Made by a program: the position numbers and the translations under genes
In this document: positions 23,877 through 36,523 of the stretch, in pieces
Position numbering within the stretch: the first letter of the stretch is position 1
Layout of the letters: the number at the start of each line of letters is the position of its first letter
The notes under the pieces: generated by a model
The model's database searches: none
What the model saw: only the letters and a program-made list of their open reading frames with translations
Told to the model about the DNA's origin: nothing
DNA from: Polytrichum commune
Lineage: Eukaryota > Streptophyta > Polytrichopsida > Polytrichales > Polytrichaceae
Assembly: GCA_950295325.1 (NCBI GenBank)
Contig: OX485804.1
Span: forward strand, 69,478,033 to 69,542,032
DNA length: 64,000 nucleotides
Direction of reading: 5' to 3'

Positions 23877-25709
23877 CTTATCAAGAGTTTGATGTAATGC
23901 TAGTCTGTTGCGTGTATCTTGAGGTAAATTATCGTATTCTCCAATTTTGGGCATAAATCGTAACCATGAGCTAAGGGTCACAAAAACTTGCCACAATAAG
24001 ACTGTTTGACAAAAGACACGGTAAATTATTCCCATGAGGTCTGTCCACCATTGCTTGGGATTCAACAACAAATCGTAGCTCCATAATGGTTCTTTTCGCT
24101 GAAGTATTTCATCCATAGAGATGACATTCTTGAACTTTGCGCTCTTTAACAACCTTAATGTATTGCAAATTTCAAAGAATGTGGGCCTCTCTGATGGATC
24201 CGAAGACCAACAATTCTGTATTAATGACTTCAATTCCTTTGAGCAATTTTTTGGTAGCTTTGGTCTTTTGCCCTCATGTATTAACTTCAAATATTCATCA
24301 TTGCGTGAAATCGCACCAAAAGGTTTTTCCCCTGTAAGAATTTCAAAACTCGTCATGGCAAAACTAAACACATCAGTTTTGAATGCATTTACTTCTGATT
24401 TTCGATTCTCAAATGCCTCGGGTGCCATATAATGAAAGGTGCCAAAAGGAAATTGACATGTGGGCACTTCTGGTGATTCTTTTACTTCAATTGTTGATAT
24501 TCCAAAATCAACCAACTTCACATGCACATATTCAAGGCAACCATCCGATTTTGAGACATCCATGGAAGTCACAACAACATTATTGGGCTTCAAATCACGA
24601 TGTGCTACCTTCATATCATGAAGGTAGCACATACCGCTTGCAATTTGTAACATAATATCCATTCGAATGGCTTCTGTGATTGAAGCTTTCTTTTCGACCA
24701 ATAATTTGCACAAGTCGGACTCTCCGCGTTCCATGACTAATTCAAATTTCTCAATCTCTTCATAAAAATACCCACAACAAAAGAACTTGATAATGTTTGG
24801 ATGATTTAATCCCCCCAATATACTTGCTTCTTTCCATAAAACTCTCTTGTGTTCAGGGCCTGCAACTTCCATCACTTTTGTCGCACTTTCAATGCCTACC
24901 CATTTAGTAGGTAGTACAACACATCGTTCTGAGCTTGTTTTACCCAAAGGAATACCCAACCTTCCTGAAGTCTTAGATTGTGGATAATCATGAGGGAAAA
25001 CAATTTTATCCAATTCTTCACCTCGAGCCAATTGTAGGCATGTCACTCGTCCCAATAGGTATTGTGCAAGTGCACGGTCCTCAATTGTGTCAATTGTCAA
25101 ATGCTCTGAGAGTCTTCTGTGTAAAGAATTCTCGTCCTCTTCAACTTCATCAATAGATGCTGGATAGAATGTAAGACAACTTTGAGTCTGAAGAATATTT
25201 TGGCTTTGACCTCGATAACACATTTGAGATATGTCACACATTATATGGAAACAACATTCCAAGTCCAAGAGAAGCTCTCTAAAAGTCTCTTTGTTGTTTA
25301 TTTGCAACACTGCACTGTGGCACCAATCTTCCTTGCAACATTCATGAACCACATTTTTTGCTTCGATCACAATCCGAACTAAATTTTGTTCAATTTCATT
25401 GAAGACATTCCTCCGGGACCCTTTGTTGATCTTTCGAATTGCTTCCACACCCTTTCGAAAGTTTGCCACCAAATTGTTGCATTGGTTTTTATTCAACAAA
25501 ATCGAACTTGACAATCTCATCATATCTTCAACGGTCTCCAAAGATTTCTTTATGTTGTCTGACATTTTGGAAGTGTTACAACAAAGAAAATCGTTGTTTT
25601 GGTATTTGGCTTTCCGTGTGAAGATTTGTGATGATAAAGTCAAGGTTTGCAACACAATACCTATGAATCCACACACTTGTGTGTTAATGCAATATAAGAA
25701 GAAACCCAT
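23877..25709 (-). CDS. Exon 1: helical N-terminal domain plus protein kinase
   Basis: Starts at ATG 25709, followed by a hydrophobic stretch (residues 1-25), which could be a signal anchor or simply a buried helix. Residues 50-230 are helix-rich with many Cys and could form a helical bundle. The kinase spans about 250-525: ATP-anchoring K278 in ATKV, helix-C E294, catalytic HRDLKPNN at 370-377, DFG at 401-403, APE at 429-431. The glycine-rich loop is weak (GRLGIPLG). Catalytic residues are all present, so activity is plausible. It ends in DK followed by the donor GTAATT, in phase with exon 2. A downstream ATG at residue 49 (MSDNIKK) is an alternative start without the hydrophobic segment. Confidence 0.88.
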
Positions 25710-26545
25710 ATTTTAAGAATGAGGTGCACAATACTATTCTGTGGAGACAATGGTATAAAAATATACACGGTTCAAAATTGTATTGGAATTTTTATTACTC
25801 ATATTTTTAAATCAATTGATTAAAATACAAAAATATAAGTACATTAAATAGGTTGGGTCATAATGTCCTCAACTCAATCTCTACTATAATATATCTTCAT
25901 TATGAACATTTGTCATCCATTGTGAATACATTCTTCAAACTCTTCAAACTCTATGGACATCTATCAAGACTTACCAAATTTAAGCAAAACACTTCAATAA
26001 AGGTCTCAAATTTATAAATTTTCAGTACAATGTCATAAGTAACAACCTTTGCTTTGAGAAAATTATGGAACTCTTGGAATAAATCGTCCATACCTATGAA
26101 GATGGTGATTTTGTGTCAATATCGCCCTTCAAATTCATCTCCAACCTCTCATGACCTGCCATCATTCTTCACAAAGTCCGTGTAATTTCTACAACAAATG
26201 TTCTCATTTGCTCCAGCAAAAGCTTCCTAGGAACAACCACTACCAAACTCAAAACAACAGCCAAGTTCCTACACTCACAAAAACCACCACTGACAAAATT
26301 GTGAATTCATAGTCTGATGGGTGCTTCCTCAAAGCTCTTTCAACTTCAACTTCATATACCAAATCTTGGACCAACAAATCGAAGCAACTTTTGAAACATG
26401 CAAAAAAAATGATTTTCTTTCCTTCTACCCTATGTTCACCGATCCGGAATGGAATAATAGCTCCTCCAATAGACAAAGAGCCCAAAGAAATCCACAACAC
26501 CGTTCATGACTCCATGTACCGGAACATTGAACCCCTACCTCTCAC
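25710..26545. other. Upstream region of the receptor, no gene seen
   Basis: AT-rich DNA just 5' of the receptor start. I see no strong TATA box that I would assign. A minus-strand ORF at 26249-26500 has hydrophobic ends but no recognisable domain. Confidence 0.4.
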
Positions 26546-26935
26546 TAAGGTATGTGGGTGGTATTCGATTACTTTTCTTGATCATATCCCTTAATTTCAT
26601 TGGTGTGTAGTTGGGAGAGATCAAAGAACAACTACCATAAAACAAGCACATGCTTAAAAGAGATTGAACTAGTATGGTTTCGGAATTCGTTAACTACAAC
26701 ACACTCAATAGTGGACACAATTGGGAGGACCTAATATTTCACTCATGAAATCAAGAAACATGCACTTCCAATAACCATAACAAAATCAGGGCGAGGTCTG
26801 ATTTTCGTTCTGAGTTTTGCTGATGCTCCGTCGTAGCTCTGCTCATGCAACACAAGTTTCGTTGTGCAAATCTGAACGGCAGAAGCTGGAGAACACGAAA
26901 ACAGGGAACCCACAGAATAGCACCCACATACCTTA
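26546..26935. mobile_element. Candidate 390-bp inverted-repeat element
   Basis: TAAGGTATGTGGGTGGTATTC at the left end is matched by its inverted copy at 26915-26935 with 20 of 21 bases the same. No coding capacity. The flanks give TAA and TTA rather than a clear direct duplication, so the superfamily is open (PIF/Harbinger-like is one option). Confidence 0.45.
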
Positions 26936-29437
26936 ATAGGAGGCCTTAAGAGGCAGCAGCAGCAGGAACAGATCCTCCACCACACTTGGAAGTTATGGTG
27001 GACAACGAGAGGCAGCAGCAGTAGCAGCACTCAAGCGAGCCATGGCTATGGCAGCAAGAAGAAGAAGAAGAAGAAGAAGAAGGCAGGGGAAGAAAGGTGG
27101 GTTTCCTCTGCACCATCGTGGCTCGCCAAGTCCCCGTCCTCAGCGCCCAAAACGTGGAGTGTTGCGTCACCGAATATTTGGGTTGCTTTTCCCCGATGGT
27201 AGCGTAGTTCTGATGTCTCGTGTTATGACTAGAAATTCTCCTCCCTAGAAATACAGACACTTTCTAAGGACACGTGACCCCAAGTCACTTGAGGACAATC
27301 CGTGTAATCTCAACTGTTGATAGCATGGAATTTGTGACTTACCACTTCGCACGGTGTTCCAAGTCCCAAGTCCCGAGTATGACATGGATGCCTACATGGC
27401 ATCACTTCTTGGAGGTGAGGCTTGGGAGATGTGTTGAGTGTTAGGTCGACCAAAAAGCTAGACCCAACTCTGGCAAATATTTTTGCTTAAAATAATCAAG
27501 ATCCAACTCTAATGATAATTAACCATACTTCAATGGTTTCTTGAAGCTCAAAAGTTGGGACTTGGTCCCCATGTGGGGACTTTCTAACATGAGTGGGACT
27601 TGGGACTTGGGACCCCAAGTGAACCGGCTCTTAATGTAATGAGGGAGGGGAGGTTTTGTAGCTAGGTGGAGCCCATCTCCCTGAAGGACATCTAGAAGCA
27701 CTTACATTGGAGAGGCAAGTACCAAAAATAAGGACACAATATCTCTACTTTTGACACGCAAACTTTAAAGGACAAAATTATTCTTTCTTATTCCTTCGTT
27801 GTGATTGATTGCTAGGGTGTCGGATTCGAGACACGCGGTTCATAAAGCCGGACGCTAAAGAACCCCTATCGAGCTCTGTGCGCCTAAGAATGCGCGTCCC
27901 CTGGCCCACGTGTCAATGCCCAAACCATAACTTTCTGGACATGCCCACGTTGTTGCCCGCACCTTGCCAGACCGGATGGAACCTTGGACAGAGTTAGCTC
28001 CAACGATGTTAGTCATCCTTCGAGCCATGGACCCTCTTCCGAGCATTGGGAACGTTCCCTATCTTCTTCCCATCGGTTTTCAACCACATTTGCTAATGTG
28101 TTATGCAAACGAGATGCAAACAATATATGCGGATGTGTTATGCATCAAAATCGCTGGAATGTGTTATATGCCGGTCCCAAATCTACAAATGTGTTATGCA
28201 CTAAATCCAAATTTACAAATGTGTCATCCGTCATATTCATATTTACGAATGTGTCATGCACTAGATCCAAATTTACAAACAATGCAACTAAATCCCCCCC
28301 CCCCCTCCCCACACACACACACAATATTCACGGTGGCATTTTCAATCAATGCTCGCCTCAACACACTACTTATTTAGAATTGAACAATTCTAAATCTCCT
28401 TTCTTGACGTATTCAATGTGGGGTTGTGGAGTACATAGAAATACACACGATAGCAAGGAATCCATTGATTTGAATGGAGCAAAATCAATCTCTTGAAATC
28501 AGCCCAAACCTATTTTGCCAAACCCCCTTCCTTTGCCGACAAACAACGTGTAGCACTTGCGTTATATATGGTGATTTGAAAAATGAAAATGGGAATTCAT
28601 GTGTGCACTCAAAACTAGATCGATTTCAATAGCATCAAATTTGTCATATACAAAGTTGATAGATGGCCCTTATTTAAACTTCCTAAACAATCTCAACCTT
28701 TTAGCATATATGGGGGTTTGCATAATCGTGTGAACCACAATAAGAAATGCACGCACCCATCAACAAATCCAAATGTAGTACTATCCAAACCCTATTTTCA
28801 AATGTATTCCTAACCAATCTCAAGCCGTTTGTTATATTGGACCACCAAGTCAATATTAGGGCTGATTCACACACGAGACTGAGAGCCCGTGAGCTTTGTA
28901 TTTCAGGCACTCTCATTGGTGGGAAAGGTAGAGCCAGCCCAAGTTCGCTGCACACTATGCTTGAGGGACCAACAGAGTGTGTGAATGCATGATGGATGTA
29001 AAGTCTACATGGATTCCTACATGGCATCAAATGGGTCATGTTTCATGGTCACTTGGACTATTTTCAAAAACCACCTCTTGGAGGTAGGTCTAACACGAAA
29101 CCGGGAGACCATGGCACTCCGAATGCTCACAACCGTTGATTTATTCTATTTTATCATGTGTGAGGACTTGCGTTAATAGACATTCATTGAAATAGTATTT
29201 AATTGAGGGTCCGGTCACATATGACTTCAAATTACACTTGAAGGTCCGTGACCACACTACATGATTTTGGAGGTGTCTTGGGACGGTCTTTGGACACTTT
29301 CTTTTGGGCTCTCACTATTAATGGTCATAACTCTTGGCTCGTGTGTGAAGTGGCCCTTAGTCTCTATTTCACAAAGGTCATTACACTTTTTTACTCTATG
29401 GAATCAACCTTTTTCTCACTAGCTTGATGTATCACTC
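26936..29437. other. Non-coding region with microsatellites
   Basis: No supported gene. It holds a GAA/GAAG run at 27055-27085, a diverged minisatellite of about 35-40 bp units around AATGTGTTATGC at 28090-28280, and a C-run next to a CA-run at 28295-28322. Phrases such as CCTACATGGCATCA occur twice (about 27390 and 29010), suggesting old dispersed repeats. Confidence 0.45.
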
Positions 29438-31137
29438 TGTGAGGCCAAACCCACCACCCTTAAGCGTCCTAGTCCGGGTGATGGTTTTGAGAATCACATG
29501 TGTGATATTGGAACTCGTAGCAACATGGAATGTGGGTTTCATATCAACAAGCTCACGGCTCACTTCAAGTCATGATGTTTTATTAATGTTACCCTTTTGA
29601 ACCGGTGGAGCATTGGCTTTCTCAAGTGTCCAACCCGCGGCCTTGGCCACACATGCCCATAAGGATATTCCTCTTACTCTTTTAACCTTGCTCTCCCTCA
29701 TCTCAACATAACTAGAATCCTTCACACCTTCCATTAGCTCTTGCACTCACTTTACTTCCTCAATAGGATACAAGCGTTAAGAAACGCTATTTTATATCAT
29801 TACCCAATAGTGCAATCAATTGTGGAACACACACATTCCACCAACCAACCTAATGTAGTCTACTACTTATCTATAAGCTTAATTACTTGGCCTAACCTCT
29901 AGATGTCCTTAACCCCAACTAACTCACATCCCCGAGTAAGTAAACATCATCACCATATTCTGGCTGCCTCAGCCCAGCAGCCGTAAAATCACAGTCCCGG
30001 CCTTCTACTGCCCCAAACCAGCAGCTACAAAATTACAGTCCCGGCCTTCTGGCTGCCTAGACCAGCAGCCACAAAATCACAGTCCCGGCCTTCTGCTGCC
30101 CCAAACCAGCAGCTACAAAATTACAGTCCCGGCCTTCTGGCTGCCTAGACCAGCAGCCACAAAATCACAGTCCCGGCCTTCTGCTGCCCCAAACCAGCAG
30201 CTACAAAATTACAGTCCCGGCCTTCTGGCTGCCTAGACCAGCAGCCACAAAATCACAGTCCCGGCCTTCTGCTGCCCCAAACCAGTAGCTACAAAATTAT
30301 AGTCCCGGCCTTCTGGCTGCCTAGACCAGCAGCCACAAAATCACAGTCCCGGCCTTCTGCTGCCCCAAACTAGCAGCTACAAAATTACAGTCCCGACCTT
30401 GTGGCTGCCTAGACCAGCAGCCACAAAATCACAGTCCCGGCCTTCTGCTGCCCCAAACCAGCAGCTACAAAATTACTTTCACTCAGTCCTATTCTAACCC
30501 CCTAACTAATTATCCTCACAAGCCCACTCATTCTACTAAACTACTACATAGTTCCTACCTTAATCAACTATCTTATTAACTAATCCTACTAAACTACTAA
30601 CTAGTTCCTACCTTAATCAACTATCTTTCTAAGTTCCTCCCTAATCAAAAGTATTTCTATTACAACACACACTCACACACCCACACATTTCTCACACACT
30701 CCCACTTATAACACATGGGGTGCCAAGGAGCACGAAGGAAAGAGAGAGGGGAGAGTGAAGGTTATATAGGGAGGTGAAAGGGAGGAGGTGAGCACCCCCA
30801 AGGCTCGAGATAAGCCTTTTGATCCTTTCCTACTTTGTAGGCTCTCATCCTATCCTCTAAGCCTTCAACTCTTAAACCAACAACATAGATCCTAATTCAA
30901 CCATTTAACTCAAGGAGCTACCCTTGGTTCACCACACACTACGCTCACCTAACTAAGGAACTTCTTCATGCCGCTAAACTTCTAATCAACCACTCCACAC
31001 AAGCCTAAGGCCTAAACATAACTTCACTCAAGCCTCACTCTTTTTATATTTTTGTGAATAATCATAAAACATCAAAATATAACTTCTAATGGTTTCCAAG
31101 GGTTAAGAACACATGTGGGCACCATTTTGGGCTCACA
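29438..31137 (+). mobile_element. Solo LTR, 1,700 bp, target duplication CACTC
   Basis: Begins TGTGAGGCCAAACCC, ends GGGCTCACA, and is flanked by CACTC at 29433-29437 and 31138-31142. It belongs to the same family as the element at 50156-52314 (minus orientation): both ends, the TATATAG box (30763-30769 here) and the GCACCCCCAAGGCTC-type region downstream of it match. No gag, pol or internal second LTR. The middle carries an 88-bp satellite not present in the other copy. Confidence 0.9.
29957..30475. repeat. 88-bp satellite inside the solo LTR
   Basis: About six units of 88 bp, each made of two related halves of 44 bp (one with CTGGCTGCCTAGACCAGCAG, one with CTGCTGCCCCAAACCAGCAG). The phase word GGCCTTCTGG falls at 30043, 30131 and 30219, an exact 88-bp step. 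Units are nearly identical, so the expansion is recent. Confidence 0.9.
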
Positions 31138-31198
31138 CACTCCTTGTCAGATGAGCCTTTTGGCTTTCCAAAGTTTAGAACACACGTCCTTTCTTTTT

Positions 31199-32969
31199 CA
31201 CTACAAGGAGCACGGGTCGTTGCCACCACACTGAATGTTGTATTTAGTGTCAAATGTTATGTTATGTCATTATGACAACTTTACCAATGACACTTGTCAA
31301 GAATAAATTTACGAGTATTATCATCCCAACTCACTTTTAGTTCATCCAAATGCCAGTTACTGGAACAATGTTTGGTATATTCTACATCCTAACATTTATG
31401 CAATGAAATATTGTCATGAGTGATTGAAATTTTGATGAAAAATCACTTATTAGTGAGTGACAATAATTGGAACATCGTAGATTTGTAATGCCCAATTTCT
31501 TTTAAAACAATTAATGACAATTAATGGAAGGTATACATTTAGTGTTGTTGACATCACACAGGCAGTTTTACAATCAGTGTTGACCAGCTATTCATTGATA
31601 CTCCTTGGTTGTGTTTTGAGGGATGTGATGATGGCATTTTATGATATCATACTCCACATCACTTTACGCATGCTTCAAAGAAAACCGAATCAATGAAATA
31701 TAGACTTCAATAAAATAAAAATTAACTCTATAAATAACACATGTCACATTCCACGTCCAAATTTTCCTATGCTTCGATGCGGCGCATGCAGCGGGCCAAG
31801 GCAAGATACCCACTTCTTTGGGTTGGGCCCCCACCAACATTACCAAAGTAAAGAAGGTTAAGTAAACCTTTGATCTCTGTAGATTTGTGGTCAATTCATC
31901 TTAAGTAGATCTTTGTAGAGTAATATTGGGGCTTCTATGCTACACTAAATATTCCTATTACTCTGGGTTACATCAGTTTGTCTAGAGCCCATGCTAATTC
32001 TCATAATGAGAATCAATATGGGTCACATTGCCTTTATAGTAGAAATTTTCTTATGTCAGTAAAAAATGTATTGTAATTTTCTATGTTTCTAGTGAATTAA
32101 TGTGGGTGATTGTTTGTGTTTGTGTTACTTTTGATGTACAACGACTGTTTTATTTAATGTAGGGAGTTGGTTGAAAGTCTTCATAAAGACTCATGGCAAG
32201 ATTTGTGGTCTTGGACCCACGGTAATTCCATCTTGAGTAGGAAACTACATTAAATAAGATATTTAGTGTTTGATTATATTTAGTGTTGTTACCACCTTAC
32301 TCTGCTCAACACTAATTTTTGATTCCTTCATAATCAATGTTAGTCATAAATGTGCCGCTACCTTCCCTACTGCCACCTCCCTTTATATATATATATATAT
32401 ATAATTTTTTCATATCCTTACTAACACTAAATTCAAACATATAACTTCCACAAATTACCATAGTTGATATTTAGTGTTTGAGTTTACATATAATGTTACT
32501 TACTTTCTTAGGGTTATTGATATTTAGTGTATGTGTACGTATTTAGTGTATCAAACACTAAATATCCTATTTAGTCTAGTGTGGCCCACTCTAATTTTCC
32601 ACCCACACTAGTAGGACTATTTAGTGTAAATATGGGCTTAGGTTATCTAAAGACTGAAACCTACATGATGTACTATAATCGATTGGTTTTTCGTGTTGGA
32701 TGAGCTAATGTTGGTGGGGGGGCCAACTCAAAATGGGCCGATGGATGGGGAGACCCGACTATTAGTTACAAATGAACCAATCGAGTTTGAGAAATACACC
32801 CTAACTTCCATAATGTCACCCTTCTCTTATACCCCGAAACCCAAGCAACAGATGTGCTCAGTTTATGTCTCCCTCCTTGTTGTCACATTTCCCTCCCATG
32901 TATCACACGTCTTGACATCAAAACAATTCACCAAACAATTCAAACCACACACTCGCACACATCATTGTC
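31199..32969. repeat. Region rich in TTTAGTGT words, CACTA-like ends
   Basis: Starts with CACTACAAGG and contains many TTTAGTGTT words in both orientations. A stretch of about 85 bases at 32243-32330 is present in inverted form at 33590-33668, which ends TGTAGTG. Subterminal repeats of this kind are typical of CACTA elements, but no 3-bp duplication fits (TTT versus ACA) and the inverted copy lies inside the next element. A (TA)n run lies near 32385-32402. Short ORFs only. Confidence 0.35.
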
Positions 32970-34061
32970 AGGGCCGGTTTACACTATGGACCATGAAGTT
33001 GGACCATGCTCTGCAAGGCAGCTGATTGGCTGCTGAAGTTGTCCCGGTTCAACTTCGGTTTACACTAAGAAAAAAATGTCAGAGGGACCATGAAGGTCGA
33101 GGTCCCCAAAATATAATTTTTAAGGCCTAATAAATGCACTGACATAATCCAACGGATTTTGCGGTGAGAGAGGCAAGAGAGGTGGTCCATGGCAAAGAAA
33201 TGCCATTTTAGTAATTTTTAATGAATCTACCCTCTATGTGCCTTAGTCACATCAAAGCCCATGAGACATACCAACACTACCTTGCCCTACCCCTTAAACC
33301 GGCTCCCACGTGTTTCTCCAAACAACGTGGGACATCTAAAACTCAAGAATTTGAGTGCAGATTTGTTTTTTGGCTCTACAAACTGAAATGTTTGGAATTT
33401 GTGGGCTTGTAATATACTGCTGGAAAGGTCTTGAAAATACCTTTCCAACGGTATATTACACGCCCCAAGAAAATGTAAAATTATAGTTGAAAAACGAAAA
33501 AGAAACATCTGTACTCGTTTAGTGATTGTAGATCAGGGTGGTCAAAAGAACTGCAATGGGAAATCTTCTAACACAAATCATCAAAGAATTGAACTTTAGT
33601 GTTGAGCAAGCTATGGTGGTAACAACATTAAATATAATCAAACACTAAATATTTGATTTAGTGTAGTGACAACACAAGGTACATGTCACATGTAAATTAC
33701 AATGAACATGTACAAATTAAATCGCTCATTTTTTGGTAAAAAATGTTGTGAGAAGATTTGCAAGCCACATCTTCGACATATTTAACAAGAAGTGAAGACA
33801 AGTGAAGCCTAAGAAAAGACAAGAGAATGGTCAAACTGAATTTTTTTCAAAATTGCCCTTTTTGGGCATGTATTAAAAAAATCAGCACCTTTACATTTTG
33901 GTGTATGGTCATTCTTCTTGGTCCACATTCGGTTTACACCTAGTGAGGGGCCCAAGTCTCTTACAACTAATTTTTTATGAAGTCGGACCATGAAAGTTGG
34001 ACCATTGACAAAGGCCATCTTCCATGGTCTGACTTCACAGTCCATAGTGTAAACCGGCCCT
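32970..34061. mobile_element. Non-autonomous hAT-like element, 1.09 kb
   Basis: The left end AGGGCCGGTTTACACTATGG has an exact inverted copy at the right end, and similarity continues to about 40 bases. Inside, the words CGGTTTACAC and GGACCATGAAG recur near both ends. No coding capacity. The flanks (TCATTGTC and CATTATTG) are only loosely alike, so the target duplication is decayed. The AGGGC-type end and length fit hAT. Confidence 0.65.
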
Positions 34062-36033
34062 CATTATTGTAATGTGAACTTTGTGTTATTGCATAACATC
34101 GCGCCCTACACTAATTCTCTATTATCACGCATTCATGCTTAACACTACAAACCTCTTGAACATCACGTGCACTTTGGTTTCCACAACAAGTGAAATTAGA
34201 AATCCCGCTATAACCGATGGAGATTTACCCGGTATTTAAGAAATACTTTGGTTATTAGCTAAAGTCAGGTGGGAAGGGGGCATTAGAGTGTAACTTAGAG
34301 GTCGAAGCTCCAAACCTCGGGAGCTTTACCGACCGTTTTAGAGGAACTTATAGAATATAGTTGAAGGAACACGAAAGATGCCAACATGCCACTTGGTTGG
34401 GCTTGGAAACACTAGGGTTTTGACCGACTATTCCCCCAAAGTTTCCTTGGTGACATTGAAATGGGCTTCAAGTGTCCTAACTTAATTTAGCCGAGATTTG
34501 GCCACACTAAGTCTCCACCAAGGAGGCTCGCCACTTGTCAACACGAGGTGTGTCCCATTATTGCTAATGGGTCCACCCCTGACGGGTTTCTCGTAAAGTA
34601 GATGCCAGCCTCCTGAAAGCCCAAAAAGCTGCATACAAAACAATGGACGCGGAAAATCGAACCCCCCCCCCCTCCCCCCTACAGCAATTATCCCAATTAG
34701 TGCATGCTCTTTACTATGCGGAGTCACTCATTGCTTCACTATTTGCGGTAGAGGCACCCATAACCGATCACATAGTCCGAGGTTGTGTGCCACATCTGGA
34801 GAAGTATAAGGCGATGCAATTTGATCTCATGTGTATGAAGATAGCAATCAAGAGGACTGCAATTTTTTTTGGGTAATTTCATTCTTTACGTTGAAATTTT
34901 TGTGAATTTTTGAAGCCAAGTGTTGACTTGGACATATTACCAACGGCTGGATTCTGCTCATTTTAACCGCTCATTCCTCCTCACTCTAGCACTCGAAATC
35001 AAGACGTGTGATCAATTTCAACTTGATCGAAATCCAGTCCCAACTTGATTGAAATTCCGGCACCCTATAGATTGTTGATGAGTTCTTGATCGGAAATAGG
35101 CGCCTCTACTATAACGAGAATGTGACATTTTACCAAGAACAATCATTCATGTTTTATTATGTCCAAACGACCTATTCAACTTTTGTTAGTAAAAGCATAA
35201 ACTTATGAGTACGATGCTATTGCATTGTGTGACTCCGAACAGTAACACACACTAATTTGGATAATCAATGTTATTACAAATGAACTGGTGGAGTTTGAGA
35301 AACAATCGTTGAACTTCAAGACTTCAGGATTATTGCCCCATCATTCTAGAAGAATCTATGAATATACCTTGATTTTAATAAAGAAAAACCGAAAAATCGC
35401 AACATTTAACCAACCGGTTGGACTTGGCAACACTAGGATCTCGACAGATTATAGCTGGAAATCTTCCCGGACACTATTCTAAAAACGTCTCTTCCAAATT
35501 TGAAAGGGGGAATTGTCGAATACAAACATGCCTCTCATCATCCAACATGAAAGCCTTCAAATAATATTCTAGAGGGCTCTCTATTCTGACACAAAATGAA
35601 AAAATTCAGCTCAAAATTTGCTACATGTCATGCTCACACTCCATAAGATCATCTTGTATTTCATGTGGAAACTACAATCCAACACGTGTAAGGATGGAAT
35701 AGAGAGTCCTCTACGGTATGCAGAATGGAGGTGACTTTGTTTAGTTGATTTGACACTGGAATAAACTTCAAAGACCCTGAAGGAGTCCACTTGAGGTCAT
35801 TTGAGATGAATCAACAAGAACCTTATAGGAAGTCAAGTTTTTCAATGTGTGGATGGATGAGAGGCATGTTCGTATACGATACTCCCCTCTCTTCATCCAT
35901 AAAGAGGATATGTCAATCTTCTACTTATCAACCCACTTCCCTTTGATATTAAACCCCTAACTTCCCAAGCAACCCATTAATTGGTTGAAGGATAATTGTT
36001 TCCATGTGTTAACCCCACCTAGCTCATTCATCA
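34062..36033. other. Non-coding region with a dispersed repeat family
   Basis: No gene seen. Two diverged copies of one sequence lie at 34327-34438 and 35335-35459, and a third at 38110-38226 inside the CACTA element; shared words include TTTTAGAGGAA, CCGGTTGGACTTG and CTAGGATCTC. The repeat may be part of an old LTR or other element. Confidence 0.45.
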
Positions 36034-36523
36034 CACTAGTACAGAACCATGGCTTAATGTCTCGGCACAATTGACTATCCGTGTTTATTTAACTGAGGTA
36101 GCCCGACCTCATAGTCAGGGTGGTTTTTGTGACTGACCATAGTCCCAAACCACCCTTGGTTTTTTTTGACTCAGCAATCCAATCGCACTTATTGACTAAA
36201 CATTGTCCACAAAATCAGAGGAGGCATACATTATTGGGAGCAAGCAAACTATGCATTGAATATGTTTTTTTGACTCAAGACCCAATCACACATTTAGACT
36301 AACTACAGTCTTAAAAACTTGAGGAAACATACATTATTGGTAGCAAGCAACCTATCTATTGCATTTGTTTTTTTTTTACTCAGTAATTTGTATGCATGCA
36401 TGGCACATGATCCTACATAAAGTTTGGGCATATCAAATACAAATTGAATTAGAAGCATGGCTATTTGCACCTTGTAATAACTACTTTGTACGTATGAGAT
36501 ACACAAGCCGGTATGACATTCAT

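Larger units (their letters stand above)
16526..25709 (-). pseudogene. PK-NB-LRR (kinase-NLR) immune receptor split by a solo LTR
   Basis: Three exons: 25709-23877 (611 codons, kinase), 23708-22650 (353 codons, NB-ARC) and 22098 to 16526 (LRRs). Both introns (168 and 551 bp) have GT/AG ends and phase 0. Exon 3 is cut by the solo LTR at 19740-20735. With the LTR and one 5-bp duplication left out, exon 3 is 4,572 bases, an exact multiple of three, ending at the stop at 16526; the earlier protein would have had about 2,487 residues. As it stands translation ends at 20716, giving about 1,424 residues and 13-14 LRRs. NLRs sense pathogen effectors in the cytosol and switch on ATP exchange in NB-ARC. 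Fusion to an N-terminal kinase is the PNL class reported from mosses. Expression and function of the truncated form are unknown. Confidence 0.85.

Noticed and set aside
26946-27260. A Ser/Cys-rich minus-strand gene
   Set aside because: Low-complexity GAA and GCAGCA repeats explain the frame.
29957-30475. A CRISPR array
   Set aside because: The repeat is a continuous tandem dimer without unique spacers, inside a plant LTR.
31199-33668. A single CACTA element from CACTACAAGG to TGTAGTG
   Set aside because: Flanks TTT and ACA do not match, and its right end lies inside a hAT-like element whose left end is inside it.
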